NCBI RefSeq assembly: GCF_019923745.1
Contig: NZ_JAANOG010000007.1
Coordinates: forward strand, 1 to 64,000
Source of the DNA: Aquirufa aurantiipilula
GTDB taxonomy: Bacteria > Bacteroidota > Bacteroidia > Cytophagales > Spirosomataceae
Length of the DNA stretch: 64,000 nt
Direction of reading: 5' to 3'
Shown piece by piece: positions 35,071-43,750 of the stretch (position 1 is the stretch's first letter; each line of letters starts with the position of its first letter). Made by a program: the position numbers and the translations under genes. Under the pieces are notes generated by a model. The model ran no database searches and was not told where the DNA came from. It worked only from the letters and a program-made list of their open reading frames with translations.

Positions 35071-35970
35071 TAAGTATAAAACGGCCATGCGAATAGCCAC
35101 TCCATTCTCAACTTGATCTAAGATGATGGAATGGGGGGAATCAGCAGCATCCGAACTTAATTCTACTCCTCGATTGATTGGGCCTGGGTGCATCAAGACA
35201 ATTTCTTTAGGTAATTCATCCAGCATTTTTCTAGTGATTCCAAAGAATTGGGCATATTCTCGTAAGGATGGGAAATATTTGATTTGCTGGCGTTCTAGTT
35301 GAATTCTCAAAACATTGGCAGCGTCGCACCAGGCTAGCGTTTCTTTTACATCATGAGACACTTCAACACCTAAGCTTTGTATGTGCTTGGGAATCAAGGT
35401 GCTTGGGCCGCATAGGCGAACTTGTGCTCCTTGTTTTTTCAAAGCATAAATATTGGAAAGGGCTACTCTCGAGTGTAAAATATCTCCAATGATGGCTATT
35501 TTTTTGCCAGCTAAATCCCCTAATTTTTCTCGAAGAGAAAAGGTATCCAAAAGTGCTTGAGTGGGGTGCTCATGCGTACCATCTCCTGCATTGATGATAT
35601 TTGCTTTGATGTGTTTGGATAAATAGTGAGGGGCACCTGGGCTAGCATGTCGCATAACAATCATATCCACTTTCATGGCTAGAATGTTGTTGACGGTGTC
35701 TAATAACGTTTCTCCTTTTTTGACCGAACTTCCTGATGCTGAAAAATTGATGGTATCAGCAGAAAGTCTTTTTTCGGCTAATTCAAAAGATAAGCGAGTA
35801 CGAGTAGAGTTTTCAAAAAATACATTGGCAATGGTCACATCGCGTAAAGAAGGCACTTTTTTAATAGGTCGGTTTAGAACCTCTTTAAATTCTTTGGCCG
35901 TTTTTACTATCAGGTCAATGGATTCTGCATCCAGGTCTTTTATTCCTAATAAATGTGGCGATTTCAACAT
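35053..35970 (-). CDS. pyrB: Aspartate carbamoyltransferase catalytic chain
   Basis: A 305-residue enzyme that joins carbamoyl phosphate and aspartate in pyrimidine synthesis. The carbamoyl-phosphate motif S-T-R-T-R is near residue 55, with H-P-T-Q-A near residue 135 and M-H-P-G-P-I-N-R-G near residue 260. No regulatory pyrI chain is next to it. pyrR lies 10 bases upstream on the same strand, giving a pyrR-pyrB unit as in many bacteria. Confidence 0.96.
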   Translation of the reverse strand: MLKSPHLLGIKDLDAESIDLIVKTAKEFKEVLNRPIKKVPSLRDVTIANVFFENSTRTRLSFELAEKRLSADTINFSASGSSVKKGETLLDTVNNILAMKVDMIVMRHASPGAPHYLSKHIKANIINAGDGTHEHPTQALLDTFSLREKLGDLAGKKIAIIGDILHSRVALSNIYALKKQGAQVRLCGPSTLIPKHIQSLGVEVSHDVKETLAWCDAANVLRIQLERQQIKYFPSLREYAQFFGITRKMLDELPKEIVLMHPGPINRGVELSSDAADSPHSIILDQVENGVAIRMAVLYLLASRA

Positions 35971-35980
35971 ATTTATTTCA

Positions 35981-36520
35981 TCATGGATGAGTGATTAACC
36001 AAATTTTATCTGCTTCATGGCCCTGTTCGGTCCACTCTACCAGTACTTTTTCGGTTGAAAGTGTATTGACACTTTTTCCGATATAATCAGCATTAATCGG
36101 TAAATCTCGGTTGTAAATTCGGTCGATTAACACGCAAAGTTCTACTTTAGCAGGTCTGCCAAATGCTGTCATTGCATCTAAGGCTGCACGGACCATTCTA
36201 CCAGTGGCTAAAACGTCATCAACTAAGATAACTCGTTTATTTTCAATGATAAAGGGGATATTGGTGCTATTGGGAGCTACGGTATCTCTTCTTCGGAAAT
36301 CGTCGCGGTAAAACGTTGCGTCCAATTGACCTATTTGTGGAGCTTCAGGAAGGTGCTTACTTAATTCTTTAGCAATTCTTTCGGCAAAGTAAATTCCTCT
36401 TGGCTGAAGGCCTAGAATGACAGTTTCAATACCTTGAATTTGATTTTCAATGAGCTCTTGGCATAACCTGGATATGGTTATTTCCAATAATGGGCTTGAT
36501 AAAATCAGCTTATGAGTCAT
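35981..36520 (-). CDS. pyrR: PyrR bifunctional regulator / uracil phosphoribosyltransferase
   Basis: A 179-residue phosphoribosyltransferase-fold protein. The PRPP loop V-I-L-V-D-D-V-L-A-T-G-R is near residue 95, and the flexible loop includes R-R-D-T near residue 75. PyrR proteins bind pyr mRNA leaders or act as UPRTases. ATG 36520 is preferred over an in-frame GTG two codons earlier, because a perfect TAnnTTTG box ends 5 bases before it. The leader would then be nearly absent, so classical PyrR attenuation upstream of this gene is unlikely. Confidence 0.9.
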   Translation of the reverse strand: MTHKLILSSPLLEITISRLCQELIENQIQGIETVILGLQPRGIYFAERIAKELSKHLPEAPQIGQLDATFYRDDFRRRDTVAPNSTNIPFIIENKRVILVDDVLATGRMVRAALDAMTAFGRPAKVELCVLIDRIYNRDLPINADYIGKSVNTLSTEKVLVEWTEQGHEADKIWLITHP

Positions 36521-36525
36521 TGGCA

Positions 36526-36533
36526 CAAAGGTA
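36526..36533 (-). promoter_or_regulatory. -7 box of pyrR-pyrB
   Basis: TACCTTTG on the minus strand ends 5 bases before the ATG at 36520, which predicts an almost leaderless pyrR mRNA. Confidence 0.45.
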
Positions 36534-36554
36534 ATGTTTTTCAGCTAATCTCTT

Positions 36555-37094
36555 TTAGAAGATTCGCTCATCAGCACTAAAATCTGGTAAAATTTGATCT
36601 TTATCTGAAACGATGGGTTCAGCTACACCCCAATCAATGGCTAATGTAGGGTCATTCCAACGAATTCCAGACTCTGCTTCTTTATTCCAGAAATCTGTGC
36701 ATTTATAGACAAATATGGTTTCTTCTAAGGCAACAAATCCATGGGCAAAACCAACGGGAACATAGAGCATGTTTCCCTTGTCAGCATCTAAAATGAATTT
36801 TTCATGTTGACCAAAAGTGGGTGAATCATGTCTTAAATCAACAATCACGTCCATTACCTTTCCAGTCATGCAACGAACTAATTTCCCTTGACCATGTGGA
36901 TTTTTTTGAAAGTGCAAACCTCTTAAAACACCTGGGGTAGAGAAGGAATAATTATCTTGAACAAAATCTTCTGCAATGCCATTTGCTGCAAATAATTTTT
37001 GGTTATAAGACTCATAAAAATGGCCTCTAGCATCAAAAAACTTCGTTGGGATACATTCAATTACTCCTGGGAGCTGGTGTTTGATAAATTGCAT
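36555..37094 (-). CDS. rfbC: dTDP-4-dehydrorhamnose 3,5-epimerase
   Basis: A 179-residue cupin enzyme making dTDP-4-dehydro-L-rhamnose. Family motifs are F-x-D-x-R-G-x-F-x-E-S-Y near residue 22, Q-D-N-Y-S-F-S near residue 45 and V-L-R-G-L-H-F-Q near residue 56 (catalytic His), plus a tyrosine-bearing Y-K-C-T-D-F segment near residue 130. The other dTDP-rhamnose genes in the window, rmlA and rmlB, are about 24 kb away, and rmlD is absent. So the pathway is split, or this epimerase serves another dTDP-sugar. Confidence 0.95.
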   Translation of the reverse strand: MQFIKHQLPGVIECIPTKFFDARGHFYESYNQKLFAANGIAEDFVQDNYSFSTPGVLRGLHFQKNPHGQGKLVRCMTGKVMDVIVDLRHDSPTFGQHEKFILDADKGNMLYVPVGFAHGFVALEETIFVYKCTDFWNKEAESGIRWNDPTLAIDWGVAEPIVSDKDQILPDFSADERIF

Positions 37095-37207
37095 AAATTC
37101 GAGATCGTGATTGCTTTCCTCTTTTTTTGATATTGCTTGGAAAGAACTTAATTTGCGCCAAAATTATTCATATTTCGGCATTTAAACAATGTCCTTTCCC
37201 AATCTCT

Positions 37208-38032
37208 ATGAATTCATCAGAATTAGTTAAGCAAATTGAACAAAAACGGTCATTTTTATGCGTTGGTTTGGATTCGGATATAAATCTGATTCCTAGTAAG
37301 TTTCGAACAGAAAAAGATCCCATTTTTGCATTTAATCAAGCCGTCATTGATGCCACGCATCAGTTTGCAGTAGCCTATAAGCCCAATATTGCTTTTTATG
37401 AAGCTATGGGCCCTCGAGGTTGGGAGAGTTTGCAGAAAACAATGGAATATATTCCCAAAGATATATTTACGATTGCTGATGCAAAGAGAGGGGATATCGG
37501 AAATACGGCATTAAAATATGCCCAAACATTTTTTGATCCAGCAAGTAGTGGTTTAAATTTTGATTCGCTAACCGTAGCACCCTATATGGGCCGAGATTCT
37601 GTGGAGCCATTTTTGACTTACCGAGATAAATGGGTGATTTTGTTGGCTTTGACTTCCAATGTGGGGAGTCATGATTTTCAAATGACGAAATCGGAAGATT
37701 ATATGCCCTTGTATGAACGCGTAATGAAAACAGCGATGACATGGGGCTCTCCAGAACACTTGATGTTTGTGATTGGAGCTACTCGTTCCGATTTTTTACA
37801 AAAAGTGCGGGAAATTGCCCCGGATAATTTCTTTTTAGTTCCTGGAGTAGGAGCCCAAGGAGGAAGCTTGGAAGATGTAGCCAAATATGCCATGAATTCC
37901 CAAGTTGGCTTATTAGTTAATTCTTCCCGAGGGATCATTTATGCTGGAGAAGACACTTTCGTTTCCGCTGCTCGGGAAGCCAAAAAAATACAAGAGGAAA
38001 TGGATCGGTATTTGGATGAATACCGAAGATAA
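37208..38032 (+). CDS. pyrF: Orotidine 5'-phosphate decarboxylase (long, type 2)
   Basis: A 274-residue class-2 OMP decarboxylase that makes UMP. The catalytic D-A-K-R-G-D-I-G-N-T-A motif is near residue 92, and the N-terminal C-V-G-L-D-S-D segment binds substrate. The ATG at 37208 is preferred to an upstream in-frame codon at 37127 that would add 27 unlike residues. It lies about 0.7 kb from pyrR-pyrB on the opposite strand, with rfbC between them. Confidence 0.94.
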   Translation: MNSSELVKQIEQKRSFLCVGLDSDINLIPSKFRTEKDPIFAFNQAVIDATHQFAVAYKPNIAFYEAMGPRGWESLQKTMEYIPKDIFTIADAKRGDIGNTALKYAQTFFDPASSGLNFDSLTVAPYMGRDSVEPFLTYRDKWVILLALTSNVGSHDFQMTKSEDYMPLYERVMKTAMTWGSPEHLMFVIGATRSDFLQKVREIAPDNFFLVPGVGAQGGSLEDVAKYAMNSQVGLLVNSSRGIIYAGEDTFVSAAREAKKIQEEMDRYLDEYRR

Positions 38033-38417
38033 ATTTTAAATTGTAAATTATGATTTATAGATTATAAATGGTGAATTGTGAATGAAGAATTGTGAATGGT
38101 AGATCATCTTTTATTCATGGGGTATTTTGGTTTTTTAATGCCATGATTTTCAGGTATTTATTCGTTTCTTTTCATTATTTTAAAAAATATCTATATTCCA
38201 ATAATTGAACATTCATATTAATTGAAACACCAATTTAATATTCAAAATTATCCTTTTTTAAGCCCGAAATAAACGGAAATATTAAAACCCAATTCCATAA
38301 TTTATAATCCATAATCCATAATTCACTATTCACTATTTACCATTTACAATTCACCATTTACAATTCACCATCTACTTTCTCCCATTTATAATTCATAATT
38401 TATAATTTACAATTTCC
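38033..38417. repeat. AT-rich inverted low-complexity repeat
   Basis: This 387-base gap holds no gene. Its left edge (38040-38106) is built of words such as TTGTAAATTATGA, GGTGAATTGTGAATG and AATGGTAGAT. Its right edge (38293-38416) holds their reverse complements, including a 14-base unit ACCATTTACAATTC repeated exactly at 38339-38352 and 38353-38366. The centre (38107-38292) is ordinary AT-rich sequence. The two arms face each other, so a long imperfect hairpin is possible. Confidence 0.75.
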
Positions 38418-38419
38418 TC

Positions 38420-38827
38420 ATGGAGCTTAGCATCTCAACACCCGCATTATTATTTTCTACTGTATCATTATTGATGATTGCATTCACCAATCGATTTATG
38501 TCGATGGCTTCATTGATTAGAGATCTACATTTAAAGTTTCAAAAGAATCCAGAGGACGCTATTTTTAAGCAAATAGAGAATTTACGATTACGCATGAAAC
38601 TGATTCAATCCATGCAAATCATCGCAATTTTCAGTTTATTGTTGAGTGTCATTTGCATGTTTCTCTTATTCATGAATGAAGAAATGATTGCGCGATGGTT
38701 TTTCGGAATAGGACTCATTGGAATGAGTATCGCACTGAGTTTAAGTGCTTGGGAAATAACCATTTCGACCAAAGCGTTGGAAGTGGAACTCTCTGATATG
38801 GAGGATATCATCGCCAAACGAAAGTAA
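38420..38827 (+). CDS. DUF2721 membrane protein
   Basis: A 135-residue membrane protein with an N-terminal helix (residues 8-25), a polar region with R-x-R-M-K-L near residue 55, and two further helices (near residues 62-82 and 92-112), followed by a charged tail (M-E-D-I-I-A-K-R-K). This layout and the N-R-F-M-S-M-A-S-L-I-R-D-L-H segment match DUF2721, which has no assigned function. A terminator hairpin at 38991-39029 separates it from convergent glgB. Confidence 0.82.
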   Translation: MELSISTPALLFSTVSLLMIAFTNRFMSMASLIRDLHLKFQKNPEDAIFKQIENLRLRMKLIQSMQIIAIFSLLLSVICMFLLFMNEEMIARWFFGIGLIGMSIALSLSAWEITISTKALEVELSDMEDIIAKRK

Positions 38828-38990
38828 TCCAAGTTTATTTTTATTTTTTATTCGAATAATTAAAAATATTTTTTAATGCTATTTTAAGTATTGAATATTA
38901 ATACTATTTTTGTGTACAATTTCAATGAAAAATAAGACGAAATTGTATTGAAACAGAATCAAACATTAAAAATACTACTTAGGCGGATTG

Positions 38991-39029
38991 AATAAAGGCT
39001 CGGAATTTTTCTGAGTCTTTATTGTTTTT
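38991..39029 (+). terminator. Terminator between the DUF2721 gene and glgB
   Basis: AATAAAGGCTCGGA pairs with TTCTGAGTCTTTATT with two mismatches, followed by GTTTTT on the plus strand. It reaches the stop codon of convergent glgB. Confidence 0.65.
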
Positions 39030-40926
39030 AGGCCTTCAGTATGATGGCTGCCATCGGAGGTAAGTTTAATGAAATGGAAAAAGCTTTTCCCTGCCAATTG
39101 ATTGCTTCTGTCATTACGGCGCCCGAAATAGGGTAGTCGCTACCTCCAAACTCACTTTTATCTGAATTGAAAAGTACCTTCCACACTCCTGGTAGAGGGA
39201 CACCAATGCGGTAATTTTCTCTTGGAGCTGGAGTTAAGTTTAAGATAACTATCACCTGTTGCTTCGCAATTTCACCTTTACGAATATAGGTAATGACAGA
39301 ATTGCCTTGATCATTGGATTCTATCCACTCAAAACCTTCATGAGAGAATTGTTTGCTGTATAGGGCAGCTTCTTCTCGGTATAATTGATTTAAGGCCTTG
39401 ACAGTCGATTGTATGCCTTTGTGGTAGTGGTTTTCTAGTTCATGCCAATCCAGTGATTGATTATGGTTCCATTCTTCTTTTTGGCCGAATTCCCCACCCA
39501 TAAATAATAGTTTACTTCCAGGATGGGTAAACTGCTCACTTAATAAAACACGGAGGTTGGCAAATTTTTGCCATTCATCTCCTGGCATTTTATTCAATAA
39601 AGAATTCTTTCCATATACTACTTCATCATGGGATAATGGTAGGCAGAAATTTTCTGTAAAGGCATAAATGAGAGAAAAGGTTAAATCATTCAAATGGTAT
39701 TTCCTGTGAATAGGATCCTTATGAAAGAAATTTAAGGTATCATTCATCCAACCCATCATCCACTTTTGCCCGAATCCTAAACCACCTTGAAAAACAGGTT
39801 TGGTTACTCCGGGAAAACTGGTTGATTCCTCTGCAATCATTTGAATATCAGGGAATTCACCATACATGTGAATATTGAGTTCTTGTAAGAAAGAAATGGC
39901 TTCTAAATTATGATTTCCTCCATACACATTCGCTTCCCATTCTCCATCATTTCTGGAATAATCCAAGTAAAGCATGGAGGCCACCGCATCTACCCGTAAA
40001 CCGTCTATGTGGTATCGATCCAACCAAAAAGCGGCATTGGACATTAAAAAGCTTCGAACTTCATTTTTCCCGTAATCAAAAATATAGGATTGCCAATCTG
40101 GATGGAAGCCTCGCTTAGGATCTGGATGCTCATATAGACAGCCACCATCAAAGTTACGTAAACCATGGTCATCACCTGGGAAATGGGAGGGAACCCAATC
40201 CAAAATTACACCAATACCTTCTTGATGAAAACGTTCTACCAAAGTCATAAAACCTTGAGGGTCCCCAAATCGAGAGGATGGCGCAAAGTAGCCCGTAATT
40301 TGATACCCCCAAGAAGGAGCATAGGGATGTTCCATGATTGGCATGAACTCCACATGAGTAAAGCCCATGTCCTTGACATATTGTACTAATTTATCACTTA
40401 GGTCAGCATAGCTAAGGTATTCGTTTTCCAATGTTTTTTGCCATGAACCCAAATGTACTTCGTATATGGACATGGGTGCATTTAAAGAATTCTTTTGACT
40501 TCTTTCTTGCATCCATGTTTGATCTTTCCATTCTTTGTAGGTATTCCAAACAATACTGGCTGTTTTAGGAGGTGTTTCGCAAAAAAGACCCATTGGATCT
40601 AATTTTTCCAGAATTTCACCTGTCTTGCTTTTAATCCAATACTTATAAGTTTCTCCGGTTTTAACATGAGGGATAAAACCTTCCCAGATTCCAGATGAAT
40701 CCCAACGAGGATATAGCCCGTGAGCACTAGAATCCCAGAAATTGAAATTACCTACCACAAATACAGATTCGGCGTTTGGAGCCCAAACAGAGAAATAAGT
40801 ACCTATTTCCCCTTCTAACTCGATTTCAAAAGCACCTAATTTTTCATATAAACGGGTGTGTTTACCATTTAAAAAGAGGGCAATATCAAAATCGCTAAAA
40901 AAAGAATGTGGTTTAACTATAGCCAT
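39028..40926 (-). CDS. glgB: 1,4-alpha-glucan branching enzyme
   Basis: A 632-residue GH13 enzyme that makes alpha-1,6 branches in glycogen. An N-terminal CBM48 module (about residues 30-120, F-S-V-W-A-P-N-A) precedes the barrel. Catalytic residues appear in G-L-R-V-D-A-V-A near residue 308 (nucleophile Asp) and I-A-E-E-S-T-S near residue 365 (acid Glu), with S-H-D-E-V-V near residue 435. It lacks the extra N-terminal module of long GlgB forms. No other glg gene is adjacent. Confidence 0.96.
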   Translation of the reverse strand: MAIVKPHSFFSDFDIALFLNGKHTRLYEKLGAFEIELEGEIGTYFSVWAPNAESVFVVGNFNFWDSSAHGLYPRWDSSGIWEGFIPHVKTGETYKYWIKSKTGEILEKLDPMGLFCETPPKTASIVWNTYKEWKDQTWMQERSQKNSLNAPMSIYEVHLGSWQKTLENEYLSYADLSDKLVQYVKDMGFTHVEFMPIMEHPYAPSWGYQITGYFAPSSRFGDPQGFMTLVERFHQEGIGVILDWVPSHFPGDDHGLRNFDGGCLYEHPDPKRGFHPDWQSYIFDYGKNEVRSFLMSNAAFWLDRYHIDGLRVDAVASMLYLDYSRNDGEWEANVYGGNHNLEAISFLQELNIHMYGEFPDIQMIAEESTSFPGVTKPVFQGGLGFGQKWMMGWMNDTLNFFHKDPIHRKYHLNDLTFSLIYAFTENFCLPLSHDEVVYGKNSLLNKMPGDEWQKFANLRVLLSEQFTHPGSKLLFMGGEFGQKEEWNHNQSLDWHELENHYHKGIQSTVKALNQLYREEAALYSKQFSHEGFEWIESNDQGNSVITYIRKGEIAKQQVIVILNLTPAPRENYRIGVPLPGVWKVLFNSDKSEFGGSDYPISGAVMTEAINWQGKAFSISLNLPPMAAIILKA

Positions 40927-41003
40927 AAGAGGGTGGGTTTCAATGTAAAGGCTAAAATAATAAAATTAAATTGATTAAAACTCGCTTTTTTTTTCGTGCA
41001 GTA

Positions 41004-41034
41004 TTTGAATTTTTAAAGGAAAGCTCTACCTTTG
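41004..41034 (+). promoter_or_regulatory. Promoter of tRNA-Glu
   Basis: TTTG at 41004-41007, then 19 bases, then TACCTTTG at 41027-41034: a full match to the Bacteroidota housekeeping promoter. The predicted start is about 13 bases before the tRNA. Confidence 0.8.
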
Positions 41035-41053
41035 TGCCACCAAATTAATAATT

Positions 41054-41125
41054 GGTCCGTTCGTCTAGGGGTTAGGACACGTCCCTTTCACGGATGAAAC
41101 ACGGGTTCGATTCCCGTACGGACTA
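41054..41125 (+). tRNA. tRNA-Glu (anticodon UUC)
   Basis: A 72-base cloverleaf folds cleanly. The acceptor stem is GGTCCGT with ACGGACT (a terminal G-T wobble), the D-arm GTCTAGGGGTTAGGAC, the anticodon stem CGTCC with GGATG around loop CTTTCAC (anticodon TTC), and the T-arm ACGGG-TTCGATT-CCCGT. The discriminator base is A, and the 3' CCA is not encoded, so it must be added. It is a solitary gene with its own promoter and terminator. Confidence 0.97.
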
Positions 41126-41143
41126 CTTCGGTAGACAATTTGA

Positions 41144-41174
41144 CCCTGTAAATGAATAATTTACAGGGTTTTTT
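41144..41174 (+). terminator. Terminator of tRNA-Glu
   Basis: CCCTGTAAAT and ATTTACAGGG form a perfect 10-bp stem (5-base loop), followed by six Ts. Confidence 0.93.
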
Positions 41175-41746
41175 GTTTTAAAGCATCTCCCAATCCCATT
41201 CTTATTTAGTTGATTCACGAAAATTTAACTCGGAATTTTATTTAAAAAATGAAATGTATAAATGGTTAAATATGTGGATTTAATCCTAAATCAATTGTGA
41301 ATCATTTTCCGTGTTTTTGCATTTTCCCTTGTTAATCAAAAAATAATTTTAACAATTGATTCAATTTTCATTCATTTTATTTCCATTCAGGGGTGGTGAA
41401 TTGGAATCGATGACCATGGTCGTTTGAATCAAAGTCTGTCCTGAATTCCTTTCAAAAAATCAGTTCAATTTCGTTGAAATGCCTTTAAAAATATTATTTT
41501 TATATAGGTCATAAAGGAAACCTAAAGTACGGTTTTTGTGGATTGAAATATTATTAATGCTTAGGTGGTAGATTGTTAAATTACAGAAATGAGACATTGT
41601 TGTGACAGTACATATTTTGTCTAAAATTAGCCTTATTGTTAAATTGAATATGTTTTCCCTATCCTGTGTTCAAAGATAAATTGATTCATGAAATGGTTCA
41701 TTTTATGATGTTCTAAATTATATGTTAGTTAATCTATCTAAATCCT
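41175..41746 (+). other. Long AT-rich intergenic region
   Basis: About 570 bases without a gene, between the tRNA-Glu terminator and the TPR/HTH gene. I see no credible coding frame, tRNA or strong hairpin. It probably holds the promoter and leader of the downstream regulator gene; CTAAATCCTATG at the start codon resembles other start regions in the window. Confidence 0.6.
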
Positions 41747-43399
41747 ATGAAAGTTTTCTTTGGCACAATTATTTGTACTTTATTAATCTCATTTATTTTG
41801 GCGTGTAATGAGCATAAGACCATGGAAGTAGGTTTACATTCTAGCCATGTCAAAACTCATGATTCTTTACTTATCGTTAGGCAACTGAATCTATCCAAGA
41901 AAAATCTCCTGAAAAATTATAGTTTAAGTATCTCAAAGGCCATTGAAGCTTCAAAAATGGCTGAAAAATTAGGCATACCTGAGCTTCAATATCAATCTTA
42001 CACTGAAGTTATTCGAGGAGCTATGTTTGCGGGTCTTTATGATGTAGGAGCCTTGTATATGAACAAGTATTTGGATTTGGCAGAACTTGAAAATAATGAA
42101 AAGATGATTGGTCGTGCTACAGCTAATTTAGGGCTTTTGCATATGTTTTTAGGTGATTTGAATCAAGCAGATAGCTTATTCAATAAGGGATTAACCTTGG
42201 TACAACATTACGCTAAGGAACACCATGAAGAAGTTTCTTTGGAGGATCAAATAAATACTTTTTTAGACTTAGGACATATTTATTTGGGGAAAAAGCAGAT
42301 TGATAAGGCTGAAAAATTCTATTTAAAAGGCCTCAGTTTGTCGAGAAATAAAATGGAATTCCAATTAGTCTCTGCTCAGTTAGCTCAATCCTTAGGTATT
42401 TTATATACTCAGCAGAATCAAAAAGAAAAAGCTAAGGCGTACCTAGACTTAGCTTTGAGCCAACAAAAGTTGTTGAATAATCATTCCATGATTTCTTCGT
42501 GTTATATGAGTTTAGGGGAATTTTCCGATAAGTTCAATTTAGAAGGGGAGTCGTTAATTTATTATCAAAAAGGTTTAGCACTTGCTCAAAAATCTGAATC
42601 AGTAGAATTAATTAGTAGTATATCTGATAGGCTATATGAAATTTTTCAAAAGCAAGGAAATCCAAGTCTGGCGCTTAAGTATTTGAAGATGAATTTGGAT
42701 GCTAAAGCCAAAATGAAATCTGAGCAAGCCAAGGAATCATTATTCCGAAAGTCTTTTGCTCGAAATATTATTAAAAACGAGGAAGCTGAGAAATTGAAAG
42801 AGAAAAAAACTAAAATCGTATTAGGTTTATTTTTGTTTTTCATTTCAATGATTTTCATTCATTATTTTAGAAAATATTGGAAATCTAATCGAGAGTTAAA
42901 GGCCATTCAACAAAGGAATCAAGAAAAAATAGATAAAAGTCAGGAAGAAAATTCAAAATTATATGAAGACTTGGCTGTAGTAAATAAGCAAATGGCTTCA
43001 AGTGCTTTGCATGCCATTCAAAAGGAACAATCACTTAATCAGATTGTGAATCGAATTAAATCGACGAAATCTGAGAATTCAGATTCTGTTCATTTGTTAA
43101 AAAGTATTTCTAAAGATATTGAAAAGGTTAATTCTACTAAAAATTGGGAGGAATTTGAAATTAGATTCATTGAAATACATTCCCATTTTTTTCCTAAACT
43201 ATTGGAAGTGCATCCCAATTTGAGTTATAATGAACGCCGACTTTGTGCCTTTTTAAAGCTAGATATGAGTACAAAAGAAATTACAAATTTGACTGGACAA
43301 TCGTTGAGGGCGGTGGAATTGGCACGAATTCGTTTGAGAAAGAAATTAAATTTAACCAATTCTGATACAACAATATTTCAGTATCTATCTGATTTTTAG
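41747..43399 (+). CDS. TPR sensor with membrane segment and C-terminal HTH
   Basis: A 550-residue protein. It starts with a signal sequence ending in a lipobox-like F-I-L-A-C (Cys20). Roughly six TPR units follow (residues 45-320), then one membrane helix (about 356-375), a coiled-coil stretch (390-460), and a C-terminal LuxR/GerE-like HTH (about 488-545, N-E-R-R-L-C-A-F-L and the T-K-E-I-T recognition region). The TPR part would be periplasmic and the HTH cytoplasmic, giving a one-protein trans-envelope sensor-regulator. This architecture is common in Bacteroidota, but its signals are mostly unknown. Confidence 0.85.
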   Translation: MKVFFGTIICTLLISFILACNEHKTMEVGLHSSHVKTHDSLLIVRQLNLSKKNLLKNYSLSISKAIEASKMAEKLGIPELQYQSYTEVIRGAMFAGLYDVGALYMNKYLDLAELENNEKMIGRATANLGLLHMFLGDLNQADSLFNKGLTLVQHYAKEHHEEVSLEDQINTFLDLGHIYLGKKQIDKAEKFYLKGLSLSRNKMEFQLVSAQLAQSLGILYTQQNQKEKAKAYLDLALSQQKLLNNHSMISSCYMSLGEFSDKFNLEGESLIYYQKGLALAQKSESVELISSISDRLYEIFQKQGNPSLALKYLKMNLDAKAKMKSEQAKESLFRKSFARNIIKNEEAEKLKEKKTKIVLGLFLFFISMIFIHYFRKYWKSNRELKAIQQRNQEKIDKSQEENSKLYEDLAVVNKQMASSALHAIQKEQSLNQIVNRIKSTKSENSDSVHLLKSISKDIEKVNSTKNWEEFEIRFIEIHSHFFPKLLEVHPNLSYNERRLCAFLKLDMSTKEITNLTGQSLRAVELARIRLRKKLNLTNSDTTIFQYLSDF

Positions 43400-43750
43400 C
43401 ACGTTGTATTTATTTTCTTTTTGAGACAATCATGTGACAGTGCTTTTTTTGGTGCTGCCTTATCTTCATCCTTTATTTGTAACATCTTTAATGATAGAAC
43501 ATATTAAAGGAATAGAACACAGAGATTGTTGAAAGCTCAGCCTAATTTTAGGCTGAGCTTTTTTATGGTTTTAGAGCTTAATGAATTTTTACCGAGCAAT
43601 ACGATTTTTCTCCATTTTCGTTACGTTAAATAAATAATTGACCAATCAGTTTCCTTTGAATTTACTTTTAATGATTTAATTTAATAAGTTTACGTATCTC
43701 CGTGTCATTACATCATACTATTTATAACCTCATAAATAATATTGGTAAGA
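43400..43750 (+). other. Intergenic region between TPR sensor and AraC pair
   Basis: About 350 bases without a gene. It contains the terminator at 43532-43564 and otherwise AT-rich sequence that should carry the promoter for the AraC-type genes. No clear TAnnTTTG box stands out. Confidence 0.6.
43532..43564 (+). terminator. Terminator of the TPR/HTH gene
   Basis: AAAGCTCAGCCTAA and TTAGGCTGAGCTTT form a long perfect stem with a very short loop, followed by Ts. Confidence 0.9.

Noticed and set aside
38033-38417. A small RNA or hidden gene in the 38.0-38.4 kb gap
   Set aside because: Frames are short and the sequence is built of AT-rich words; no promoter or terminator pair was found.
41126-41130. 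An encoded CCA end on tRNA-Glu
   Set aside because: The bases after the discriminator are CTTCG, not CCA.
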